Assembly: GCF_002018365.1 (NCBI RefSeq)
Contig: NZ_MVKX01000009.1
Coordinates: 1-64,000, forward strand
DNA length: 64,000 nucleotides
Reading direction: 5' to 3'
Source of the DNA: Acinetobacter amyesii
Lineage (GTDB): Bacteria; Pseudomonadota; Gammaproteobacteria; Pseudomonadales; Moraxellaceae
The notes below the pieces were generated by a model. It ran no database searches and was not told the DNA's origin. It saw nothing but the letters and a program-made list of their open reading frames with translations. Of the stretch, positions 56,132 to 64,000 are shown in pieces. The first letter of the stretch is position 1. Every line of letters begins with the position of its first letter. The position numbers were made by a program, and so were the translations under genes.

Positions 56132-56162
56132 AAAAAAGCCCCCTTTACAGGAGGCTTTTTTG
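56132..56162 (-). terminator. intrinsic terminator of the nuo operon
   Basis: AAAAAAGCC...CCT pairs with AGG...GGCTTTTTT around a TTAC-like loop, with one mismatch; minus-strand T-run. It closes nuoN. Confidence 0.85.
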
Positions 56163-56189
56163 TAATAAGCAAATTAATTGCTTAATTCA

Positions 56190-57734
56190 TTAGTTAAAAC
56201 CACTTTGAATTAAGCTAAAAATGAACTGTTGTAATTCAGGTGAGATCGCAAAGTATGCCACTTGTGAAACTGCAATGATTGGATCTGGATATACACCGAT
56301 CAACAACACAAGAGCAGCTGCACCAAGCACCATAATACCACCCACTTTTTGACCCCAATGATCGACAGCATCGATACGTGGGTTTTCTGGTGGAGTCATG
56401 TACATCACAATCATCACACGTAGGTAGTAGTACAAACCGATACCTGAACCAAGGATCACCATCGCAGCTAAGAACCATGAACCACCAGCAACCGCTGTTT
56501 TGATCACAAGGAACTTACCAATAAAGCCAGCTGTTAATGGGATACCTGCAAGAGATAACATCATGACAGTCAGTGTTGCAGTCAACACTGGACGACGCCA
56601 GAACAAACCACGGTACTCCGCAAGGCTACCTGCTTCGTCTTTGTTGTTGTAAGGGCTAGACATCAGTGTCACAACACCGAACGCACCAATCGTTGTTAAT
56701 ACATAAGTAATCACATACACGTTGACGCTGCTGAATGTTGCAAAGCCTTGTACTTGAACAAAGTCAGTATTACGTGCACTGACAATCGCAACAAGTAAGT
56801 AACCAAAGTGAGCGATTGAAGAGTATGCAAGGATACGTTTCAAGTTCACTTGACGTACTGCTAGTAAGTTACCCGCAAGGATAGACAATACTGCAATGAT
56901 GGTCACGATCGTGATGAAGCTGTCAGAAAGGATTAAGCCAGAAGCCAAGAAGTAACGAACGAATAGACCGATCATTGCCACTTTAGCTACAGTCGCTAAG
57001 AATGTCGCGATTGGCGCTGGCGCACCTGCATACACGTCCGGTGTCCATTTATGGAATGGCGCAAGAGACAATTTAAATGCAACAGCAAAGACAATCAGTG
57101 CAAGACCAAGGACTACACCCGGTTGGCTGAAAGTTGTGAACATTTTGCCTGGTTCAGCAACGAATGCCATTGTACCTGTGTACGCGTATACATAAGCCAT
57201 ACCCATCAACAACATCGCAGAAGCGGTTGCTGAAAGCACCAAGTATTTCACACCCGCTTCAAGCGACTGTGAACGTTGGTGTGTATAAGCCAATAGGCCG
57301 TATACAGGAATCGACATTAACTCAAGACTGATAAAGAAAGACGCATAGTGCGAACTTGCAACCATTAACAATGCACCTGTTACAGAGCACAGCATCAAGA
57401 TATAAAGTTCTTCACGGTTATCTTTATAGGTTTCGATATACGCATGTGACAATGTGCAGCAAGCAAGTGCTGCAATCAAAATCACGAATTGGTACAACAT
57501 CGTAAATGGATCTACGATGAACAAATTCATTACGTTTGCAGGTGCATACTGCCCTGCAACGAAAACAAAAATAATATAAAAGGCTGCAAGGTTCAGACCG
57601 ATAACGGAAGTCGTTGCAACTAAATTGTGGTTACGCTTGATTGCAATTAGCAACATCACGACGATCGCAGTTAAAGCCACGATCATCACAGGAGCTAATG
57701 GCATAAGCTCAGAAAATGACATTGTGAAGTCCAT
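56190..57734 (-). CDS. nuoN: NADH-quinone oxidoreductase subunit N
   Basis: A 514-residue antiporter-like membrane subunit of complex I with about 14 hydrophobic segments. Family motifs are visible: SMPVYGLLAYTHQRSQSLEAGVKYLVLSA near 136-164 and FHKWTPDVYAGAP near 229-241. Last gene of the nuo operon; it lies 3 bp after nuoM. It pumps protons in the membrane arm. Confidence 0.96.
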   Translation of the reverse strand: MDFTMSFSELMPLAPVMIVALTAIVVMLLIAIKRNHNLVATTSVIGLNLAAFYIIFVFVAGQYAPANVMNLFIVDPFTMLYQFVILIAALACCTLSHAYIETYKDNREELYILMLCSVTGALLMVASSHYASFFISLELMSIPVYGLLAYTHQRSQSLEAGVKYLVLSATASAMLLMGMAYVYAYTGTMAFVAEPGKMFTTFSQPGVVLGLALIVFAVAFKLSLAPFHKWTPDVYAGAPAPIATFLATVAKVAMIGLFVRYFLASGLILSDSFITIVTIIAVLSILAGNLLAVRQVNLKRILAYSSIAHFGYLLVAIVSARNTDFVQVQGFATFSSVNVYVITYVLTTIGAFGVVTLMSSPYNNKDEAGSLAEYRGLFWRRPVLTATLTVMMLSLAGIPLTAGFIGKFLVIKTAVAGGSWFLAAMVILGSGIGLYYYLRVMIVMYMTPPENPRIDAVDHWGQKVGGIMVLGAAALVLLIGVYPDPIIAVSQVAYFAISPELQQFIFSLIQSGFN

Positions 57735-57737
57735 GGC

Positions 57738-59351
57738 TTATTGCATCTCCACATTTTCAGGTTGTACAGCAATCTGCTGCACAACATCAACGACTTCTTG
57801 AACTGGGATATAGCTATTTGCAATCCACGCCATGCTTGAATTTGAAATATCAAGGAAGGTTTGTGGGAATAGACCAAGCCATACTAGACCAAGAGCACAG
57901 ATTAAAAGAATCACAACTTCACGCGCATTTAAGTCTTTCAACGGATTTGCGTAATGCTGTTTTTGTTCTTCGTTTGGTGTACCAAACAATGCTTTGTGGA
58001 TCAGGATTAAACCGTAAAGACCGGCAAATACTAAGCTTACTGCAGCAAGGATTGTGTACACAGGGAACTTGTCATAAGAACCCATCAAGATCAGGAATTC
58101 ACCGATGAAGTTACCTAGACCTGGAATACCTACAAGTGCAGCAACAAAGAACATTAAGAAGAATGAAAGGTATTGGAACTGACCACGGATACCGCCCATC
58201 AAACGCATGTCACGTGTATGCAGACGTTCGTAAACCTGACCACACATAATGAACAATGCAGCAGAAGATAGACCGTGAGCCAGCATCATAATCATCAAGC
58301 CTTGGAATGTCAGGATGTTACCTGCATACAAAGCAAGAAGTACGAAGCCCATGTGCGAAATAGATGTGTACGCAAGCAGACGTTTCATGTCTGTTTGTTG
58401 GAATGCACACCATGCACCGTAGAAAATACCGATTAGACCAAGAATGATCGCGATGTCTGCAAACTGAGCAGATGCCACTGGGAAGAATGGAATAACGAAA
58501 CGTAAAAGACCATAAGCCGCAGTTTTAATCAAGATACCTGCAAGGTCGACAGAACCCGCTGTAGGTGCTTGCGCATGTGCATCTGGTAACCAGCCGTGTA
58601 ATGGGAAAACTGGAAGTTTTACCGCAAAACCAATGAACATACAGATCATGAATGCATACGCAAGTGCTGGAGCTTTCGCCTCAACAGTGTGTGCAACACT
58701 CATCAAGAAGTCATAGTTAAAGCTGATTTGACCGTGAAGTTGGAAGCCAACAACCACTAGACCCAAGATACCGATCAACATGATCAGACCCGCAACCTGA
58801 GTATAGATAAAGAATTTAGTTGCAGCGTAAACGCGTGACTTACCTTCTGCCCCTTTATGACCCCAAAGTGCGATCAAGAAGTAGATTGGTACCAGCATCA
58901 TCTCCCAGAAGAAGAAGAATAGGAACATGTCAATCGCTAAGAATACACCGATCACACCACCTAAAGACCACAGTAGGTTTAAGTGGAAGAAACCAACGTT
59001 CTTTTGAATCTCACCCCATGAACAGCCAACTGCAAGTACACCCAGTAATGCAGTTAAACCCACCATAAGCAGTGAAAGACCATCCACCGCAAGGTGAATG
59101 TTAATCCCTAAAGTGGTAATCCACGGTAGGTTAAATTGAGCAGCCCACTGTGGAGCTTGTGTACCCAACTCGTAGTTATAAGTACCGCTTTGCCATAAAA
59201 CGACGGTTAACACCAACGTTAATAGCATACCAATTAAGGCAATATAGCGTGGTAAGTGCTTGTCGAGTTTATCGACAAGCCAGCATACAAAACCTGCAAT
59301 GAACGGAATAAGGATCAGAGCGGGTAGAATTAAATTGTTTGGAGTTTCCAT
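57738..59351 (-). CDS. nuoM: NADH-quinone oxidoreductase subunit M
   Basis: A 537-residue antiporter-like membrane subunit with about 14 hydrophobic segments. Motifs: FWEMMLVPIYFLIALWG near 145-161 (conserved Glu), FPLHGWLPDAHAQAPTAGSV near 250-269 and LAYTSISHMGFVLLALYAGN. It starts 1 bp after nuoL, so coupling is likely. Confidence 0.96.
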   Translation of the reverse strand: METPNNLILPALILIPFIAGFVCWLVDKLDKHLPRYIALIGMLLTLVLTVVLWQSGTYNYELGTQAPQWAAQFNLPWITTLGINIHLAVDGLSLLMVGLTALLGVLAVGCSWGEIQKNVGFFHLNLLWSLGGVIGVFLAIDMFLFFFFWEMMLVPIYFLIALWGHKGAEGKSRVYAATKFFIYTQVAGLIMLIGILGLVVVGFQLHGQISFNYDFLMSVAHTVEAKAPALAYAFMICMFIGFAVKLPVFPLHGWLPDAHAQAPTAGSVDLAGILIKTAAYGLLRFVIPFFPVASAQFADIAIILGLIGIFYGAWCAFQQTDMKRLLAYTSISHMGFVLLALYAGNILTFQGLMIMMLAHGLSSAALFIMCGQVYERLHTRDMRLMGGIRGQFQYLSFFLMFFVAALVGIPGLGNFIGEFLILMGSYDKFPVYTILAAVSLVFAGLYGLILIHKALFGTPNEEQKQHYANPLKDLNAREVVILLICALGLVWLGLFPQTFLDISNSSMAWIANSYIPVQEVVDVVQQIAVQPENVEMQ

Positions 59352-59352
59352 T

Positions 59353-61242
59353 TTATTTCCCCACGACCTGAATCACGACCAGGATCAATAGTAATGCAAA
59401 CGTACCGAATGCCATACTAGATGCGTATTCACGCAATGAACCTGTTTGACGTGAACTTGTAAAGCTATTACCGCCTTTAACAAGTGCAGGCAATACAAGC
59501 CATAAGCCGTCAATTGGATCACGACCAAAGATTTTAGCCAGTAGCAAATAAGGCTTAACGAAAACAATGTTGTACAAAGCATCGAAACCAAGTGCATTAC
59601 GACAGATATTTGCAAGACCCGCGCCCAGTGAAGTTTTCGCGAACGATTTCACTGCACCATAAGCAAAGGCAAATAACACCACACCCACTGCAAGACCTGC
59701 AAGTGCAATACCAACAGCTGTGTATTCAGCGCTATGCATACCGTGTTCTAGTGCTTCTGGAATATTAAACGCTGGGATTTGTGCAGCATTTAAAATATTC
59801 GTTACTGGTGCTTTTAATACATAAGCTAAACCAGTTGAAAGCACTGCAAGAATCGCCAATGGACCCCAGTAAGTAACACCTTTGATTTCATGGTAAGGCG
59901 TGTTTTCTTTACCAAAGAATACAACCCAAATAAGACGGAATGTATAAATTGAAGTTAAGAACGCACCTGCTACACCAGTCCAGTACAAGCAGTCATAAAC
60001 TGCAATTGCTTGACCTTTCACCCATACCGCACCAAGAATCGCATCTTTCGAGAAGAAGCCGATAGTGATGAATGGAATCGCTGCCAATGCACCGCCACCA
60101 ATCGCGAAACAAGCAAACAAGAATTTGTTTTTGTGGAATAGACCACCCATCTTGAAGATGTTTTGTTCGTGATGGTAAGCCAAAATCACTGCACCAGAAG
60201 ACAAGAATAATAATGCCTTGAAGAATGCGTGAGTCAGCATGTGGAATAGACCAGCTTGGTAAGCTTCAGCACCTACAGCCATAAACATATAACCCAACTG
60301 ACTCATAGTTGAGTAAGCAAGAATACGTTTGATGTCTGTTTGTACCAATGCTGCAAAGCCTGCAACTAACAATGTCACCGCACCTGTGATTGAGATGAAC
60401 ATCATCACTTCTGGCGCTTGTTCAAACACGCTGAACATACGGCTACATAGGTAAACACCCGCTGTTACCATTGTTGCTGCGTGGATCAATGCAGATACTG
60501 GTGTAGGACCAGCCATCGCATCAGCCAACCATGTTTGTAATGGGATCTGAGCAGATTTACCTGCAGCACCCAAGAACAACATCAATGCAGTCCAAATCGC
60601 AATCGAAGAACTCTGAGCCAAAACTGTTGGCGCAGCAGCTACAACTTCTGCAATGTTTAAAGTGCCGAATTGTTGGTAAATCAAGAACAATGCGATTAGT
60701 AGGAATACGTCACCCACACGTGTCACAGTGAATGCTTTAATTGCAGCAAAACCGTTCGCAGGTGTTTGGTAGTAGTAACCAATCAATAGGTATGAACATA
60801 GACCTACACCTTCCCAACCGAGGAATAACAACGCTAAGTTGTCACCCAACACTAAAAGCAGCATGCTTGCCACGAATAGGTTGAAGTATGAGAAGAAACG
60901 TGCAAAGTCTTCTTCGCCACGCATGTACCATGTTGCAAAGATGTGAATTAAGAAACCCACACCTGTGATCATGCCCATCATCAATAATGATAAGCCATCT
61001 AAATGAAGCGTGAAGCCCGGTGCTAAGTTACCTGCACTGAACCAAGTCCAAAGATGCTGAGTTGTTGCAACTGAACCATTATTAACAAAGTCGATACCGG
61101 CAATTAATGCAAATAAAGCTGAAAGACCAACTGAACCTGCACCAATAATTGCAGCAACTGATTCAGGAAGATTTTTACGACCTGCCGCCAACAGGATAAA
61201 ACCAATTAGCGGGAATAGTACTGTTAAATATAAATAACTCAT
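59353..61242 (-). CDS. nuoL: NADH-quinone oxidoreductase subunit L
   Basis: A 629-residue antiporter-like membrane subunit with the lateral helix at its C-terminal end. Motifs: [19 protein letters not shown] near 140-158 (conserved Glu), [32 protein letters not shown] near 230-261 and [21 protein letters not shown]. Overlaps nuoK by 4 bp. Confidence 0.96.
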   Translation of the reverse strand: MSYLYLTVLFPLIGFILLAAGRKNLPESVAAIIGAGSVGLSALFALIAGIDFVNNGSVATTQHLWTWFSAGNLAPGFTLHLDGLSLLMMGMITGVGFLIHIFATWYMRGEEDFARFFSYFNLFVASMLLLVLGDNLALLFLGWEGVGLCSYLLIGYYYQTPANGFAAIKAFTVTRVGDVFLLIALFLIYQQFGTLNIAEVVAAAPTVLAQSSSIAIWTALMLFLGAAGKSAQIPLQTWLADAMAGPTPVSALIHAATMVTAGVYLCSRMFSVFEQAPEVMMFISITGAVTLLVAGFAALVQTDIKRILAYSTMSQLGYMFMAVGAEAYQAGLFHMLTHAFFKALLFLSSGAVILAYHHEQNIFKMGGLFHKNKFLFACFAIGGGALAAIPFITIGFFSKDAILGAVWVKGQAIAVYDCLYWTGVAGAFLTSIYTFRLIWVVFFGKENTPYHEIKGVTYWGPLAILAVLSTGLAYVLKAPVTNILNAAQIPAFNIPEALEHGMHSAEYTAVGIALAGLAVGVVLFAFAYGAVKSFAKTSLGAGLANICRNALGFDALYNIVFVKPYLLLAKIFGRDPIDGLWLVLPALVKGGNSFTSSRQTGSLREYASSMAFGTFALLLILVVIQVVGK

Positions 61243-61547
61243 CCGCGCATCTCACTAGCAGCATCCACATCCAGATGATGGAAGCGATGATAGAACTGAA
61301 GGACGATCGCAAGACCGATACAAGCCTCTGCTGCAGCAAGCGTTAAGATCAAGATAAACATCACTTGACCATCTGGCTGTGCCCATGCGCTTCCTGCCAA
61401 AACGAACGCTAATGCAGCAGCGTTCATCATGATTTCAAGGCTCATTAAAATAAATAGTAGGTTGCGTCGAACCATCACACCGTAAAAACCCAGTGCAAAA
61501 AGAATGGTTGCAACGATCAAACCATGTTCTAAAGGGATGTTGCCCAT
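61239..61547 (-). CDS. nuoK: NADH-quinone oxidoreductase subunit K
   Basis: A 102-residue three-helix membrane subunit (NuoK/ND4L). Start [20 protein letters not shown]; the Glu-bearing helices [14 protein letters not shown] and [17 protein letters not shown] carry the conserved acidic residues. Overlaps nuoJ by 1 bp and nuoL by 4 bp. Confidence 0.96.
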   Translation of the reverse strand: MGNIPLEHGLIVATILFALGFYGVMVRRNLLFILMSLEIMMNAAALAFVLAGSAWAQPDGQVMFILILTLAAAEACIGLAIVLQFYHRFHHLDVDAASEMRG

Positions 61548-62068
61548 TATTCTTTGTCCTCTTCTGCACCTGGCTCACGTTTGCCAAGATGGAATGCAGC
61601 GACAAGTGCGCCAAGCAATAACATCGCAGCAACTTCAACCAGCAATAAGTACTGAGTAAAGAGTGAAGTACCCACTTCTTTCGGACCGACAACTTGAGCA
61701 CCCATGACAGTGCCAGCAGTTGTGTAGTCTGACTTCAACATCCAAACTAGGATTAGACCCATTAGGAAGCTCATCAACGCAGGATATGCCCACGCTGAAG
61801 AAGTCAGCCATTTGCTTTCTTGTTCAACTGTATTTTGACCAAGATTCAGCATCATCACGACGAATACGAACAGCACCATAATTGCGCCAGCGTAAACGAT
61901 AATTTCGAGGGCACCGGCAAACGGCGCACCCACGATCATGAAGATACCTGCAACTGCAAGTAAAGAGATAATCAAGCTTAATAAAGCGTGTACTGGGTTC
62001 GTGTTAGTTACAACACGAACGGTAGAGACGATGGCCACAAGCGCCATCAAATAAAATGGCCACATCAT
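61547..62068 (-). CDS. nuoJ: NADH-quinone oxidoreductase subunit J
   Basis: A 173-residue five-helix membrane subunit (NuoJ/ND6). The conserved region [30 protein letters not shown] near 47-76 includes the pi-bulge segment [12 protein letters not shown]. Overlaps nuoI by 4 bp. Confidence 0.95.
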   Translation of the reverse strand: MMWPFYLMALVAIVSTVRVVTNTNPVHALLSLIISLLAVAGIFMIVGAPFAGALEIIVYAGAIMVLFVFVVMMLNLGQNTVEQESKWLTSSAWAYPALMSFLMGLILVWMLKSDYTTAGTVMGAQVVGPKEVGTSLFTQYLLLVEVAAMLLLGALVAAFHLGKREPGAEEDKE

Positions 62069-62607
62069 GGTAATAGACTCCGTACATCAACTGGTGTGCT
62101 TTCGCGTTGAGCCTGACCTTTATCTTTACCAGCAACAGCCATACCTGTTACGCGGTAGAAGTTATAGTCTGGGTATTTACCAGGACCTGAGATAAGAAGG
62201 TTTTCTTTCTCATATACTAAGTCCTGACGAACATACTCACCTAACTCAAAGTCAGGTGTCATTTGAATCGCAGTCGTAGGACATGCTTCTTCACACATAC
62301 CGCAGAAAATACAACGTGAGAAGTTGATACGGAAAAATTCCGGATACCAACGACCATCTTCTTTTTCAGCTTTTTGTAGTGAAATACAGCCGACTGGACA
62401 TGCAACCGCACAAAGGTTACATGCTACACAGCGCTCTTCGCCATCAGGGTCACGCGTTAACACAATACGACCACGGAAACGTGGTGGTACGATGTCTTCG
62501 GCTTTAACCTCTGGATATAAAATGGTGTCACGTTTACGTGTCGCGTGTGAGAATACCATCCACAACGAACGTACAATTGACCCAAATCCAGCTAGAAATT
62601 TAAACAT
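62065..62607 (-). CDS. nuoI: NADH-quinone oxidoreductase subunit I
   Basis: A 180-residue ferredoxin-like subunit carrying two [4Fe-4S] clusters (N6a/N6b). Two CxxCxxCxxxCP motifs: [12 protein letters not shown] near 61-72 and [12 protein letters not shown] near 101-112. It precedes nuoJ with overlap and follows nuoH by 18 bp. Confidence 0.97.
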   Translation of the reverse strand: MFKFLAGFGSIVRSLWMVFSHATRKRDTILYPEVKAEDIVPPRFRGRIVLTRDPDGEERCVACNLCAVACPVGCISLQKAEKEDGRWYPEFFRINFSRCIFCGMCEEACPTTAIQMTPDFELGEYVRQDLVYEKENLLISGPGKYPDYNFYRVTGMAVAGKDKGQAQRESTPVDVRSLLP

Positions 62608-62625
62608 TTTATTCTCCCTGCTGTC

Positions 62626-63642
62626 TTAGGCCTGATTCATCAGAATCACAGCACCAGTTACCAGAAGGTTAACCAACGCCAATGGCAAACAAATTTTCCA
62701 ACCAAAGTTCATGACTTGGTCATAACGTGGACGCATTAAAGAACCACGAGCCAAGACAAACATCATTACAAAGAATGCTGTTTTAATAATGAACCAGAAC
62801 GCAGCTGGAATGAACGGAATATCTAGGTTGAAAGGCGCTAACCAACCACCGAAGAATAAAGTCACGATTAATGCAGAGATCAGTACGACGTTGACGTATT
62901 CCGCAACGAAGAACATACCCCATTTCATACCGCCGTATTCGACATGGTAACCTTCCGCCAATTCTTGTTCTGCTTCTGGTTGGTCAAATGGATGACGGTG
63001 AGTTACAGCAACACCCGCAACCACGAAGATCAAGAAACCTAAGAACTGAGGAATAACAAACCAAACATCACGTTGAGCTTCAACAATTTCACGCATGTTG
63101 AATGAGCCTGCAATCGCAACCACACCCATCAGTGAAATACCCAAGAACACTTCATAAGAAATGGTTTGAGCAGCAGAACGTAAACCACCAAGTAATGCGT
63201 ATTTGTTATTTGATGACCAACCACCGAACAATACTGCGTATACCGCAATACCAGCCATTGCCATAAAGAACAATAGACCGATGCTCATGTCTGAAACACC
63301 TAAATAAGGTGAAACAGGAATAACCATGAACGATAGCACCGCAGTTGCCATCGCAACTGCTGGAGCCATACGGAAAGTCAATTTGTCAGCAAATTTTGGT
63401 GTCCAGTCTTCTTTGAACATGATTTTCAGCATGTCGGCAACAATCTGGAACATACCGCCCGGACCTACACGGTTCGGACCGTAACGGTCTTGCCACAAGC
63501 CGAGTAAACGACGTTCAATAAAAGACATCAACGCAGCGATCAATACCACAACCAGTAAGATCACAATTGCTTGAAGAACTGAATAGGCGATTGGCCAGTT
63601 TTCAGCCCACAGCGGCGTTTGACGGATTAATTCTTGTTCCAT
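62626..63642 (-). CDS. nuoH: NADH-quinone oxidoreductase subunit H
   Basis: A 338-residue membrane subunit forming the quinone-binding site. Motifs: [37 protein letters not shown] near 44-80, [20 protein letters not shown] near 218-237 and a Pro/Arg-rich C-terminal region ([13 protein letters not shown]). It lies 3 bp after nuoG. Confidence 0.97.
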   Translation of the reverse strand: MEQELIRQTPLWAENWPIAYSVLQAIVILLVVVLIAALMSFIERRLLGLWQDRYGPNRVGPGGMFQIVADMLKIMFKEDWTPKFADKLTFRMAPAVAMATAVLSFMVIPVSPYLGVSDMSIGLLFFMAMAGIAVYAVLFGGWSSNNKYALLGGLRSAAQTISYEVFLGISLMGVVAIAGSFNMREIVEAQRDVWFVIPQFLGFLIFVVAGVAVTHRHPFDQPEAEQELAEGYHVEYGGMKWGMFFVAEYVNVVLISALIVTLFFGGWLAPFNLDIPFIPAAFWFIIKTAFFVMMFVLARGSLMRPRYDQVMNFGWKICLPLALVNLLVTGAVILMNQA

Positions 63643-63645
63643 GAA

Positions 63646-64000
63646 TTACACTCCTACCGCGACTGAAACAGGTTCTGCAAGCGATACTGTAGGTGCAAGA
63701 CCCACTGGGTAACCGATATAACCTGTAGGTAAGTATTCAATCACTTGAACTGGAAGGACGATTTCAGCATCCCCTGCTTTCACAGCGATACGTTGACCAT
63801 CTTGAACATTTAAGCGTGCTGCATCTTGTTCACCCACAGCAAACATTGCTTCAGGAATACGTGATTCCATCGCAGGTGTTTTCACTGTAAATTCACCAGA
63901 AGCGAAGATGTGATGCATCGGTACAAGACGGAAGCTTTCACCATTAACCGCAACAGGTGCAGGTGCAACGAAAGTACGTGCTGGACGTTTCGCTAAACGA
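63646..64000 (-). CDS. nuoG: NADH-quinone oxidoreductase subunit G, C-terminal end (cut by window)
   Basis: The frame is open from the window end to a stop at 63646, giving at least 118 residues. It contains FVAPAPVAVNGESF, then FASGEFTVKTPAMESRIPEAMFAVGEQDAARLNVQDGQRIAVKAGD, matching the C-terminal molybdopterin-like (formate dehydrogenase-type) barrel of NuoG. Only the C-terminal end is in this window. It is immediately upstream of nuoH. Confidence 0.9.
   Translation of the reverse strand, partial: RLAKRPARTFVAPAPVAVNGESFRLVPMHHIFASGEFTVKTPAMESRIPEAMFAVGEQDAARLNVQDGQRIAVKAGDAEIVLPVQVIEYLPTGYIGYPVGLAPTVSLAEPVSVAVGV

Overview
The window looks like a chromosomal segment of an Acinetobacter species (Gammaproteobacteria, Moraxellaceae). 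Low-to-moderate GC, the gene repertoire and the gene order all point there: a pilGHIJ-chpA chemosensory operon, fil-type secreted proteins next to proS and dcd, a signal-less YkuD enzyme of the ElsL type, and a divergent fpr/LysR pair. I cannot name the species. Nearly everything is chromosomal core. There is no transposase, integrase, CRISPR array or prophage; one AT-rich gene (34468-36459) looks acquired.

Layout. 1-352: minus-strand tRNA operon (Val-Asp-Asp-Val, the last cut by the window edge) with a near-consensus promoter. 801-4233: YkuD-fold L,D-carboxypeptidase, a DUF454 membrane protein, a DUF1853 protein, a short entericidin-type lipoprotein, and dapE. 4302-12894 (minus): twitching-motility chemosensory operon pilG-pilH-pilI-pilJ-chpA plus a terminal CheW-like gene. 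13178-18109: an exported protein and an RND adaptor/pump pair without an outer-membrane channel gene. 18206-19921: proS. 19984-26340 (minus): four consecutive secreted proteins sharing an N-terminal motif (fil-like locus), an under-described surface or secretion system. 26585-34332: dcd, a LysE exporter, small exported or helical proteins, mrp, metG.

34391-36667: a single large gene encoding a GHKL (Bergerat-fold) ATPase fused to a PD-(D/E)XK-like nuclease domain. It lies between two inverted copies of a short palindromic repeat, between the metG terminator and a LysE-family gene. This is my best candidate for an undescribed system, probably anti-phage or another DNA-directed function.

36743-44399: LysE exporter, DIP1984-family protein, a small lipoprotein, a TetR-MFS-HlyD drug efflux operon with a candidate operator, a PLP enzyme of the D-cysteine desulfhydrase/ACC deaminase family, and a flavoprotein. 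44822-51983: small proteins, an MscS-like channel, and a complete glutamate/aspartate-type ABC importer. 52412-56063: fpr with its divergent LysR regulator, two cold-shock-domain proteins (one membrane-anchored with an excalibur domain), and upp. 56190-64000 (minus): 3' part of the nuo operon (nuoG partial, H, I, J, K, L, M, N).

Two diverged copies of a roughly 330-355 bp non-coding element, in opposite orientation, lie at 44422-44748 and 52001-52354. The second has 15-bp terminal inverted repeats and a perfect 18-bp internal hairpin, so it resembles a MITE or a mobile structured RNA. Most operons end in clear intrinsic terminators, many of them bidirectional between convergent genes. Function calls rest on reading motifs in the translated sequence; no database search was run.
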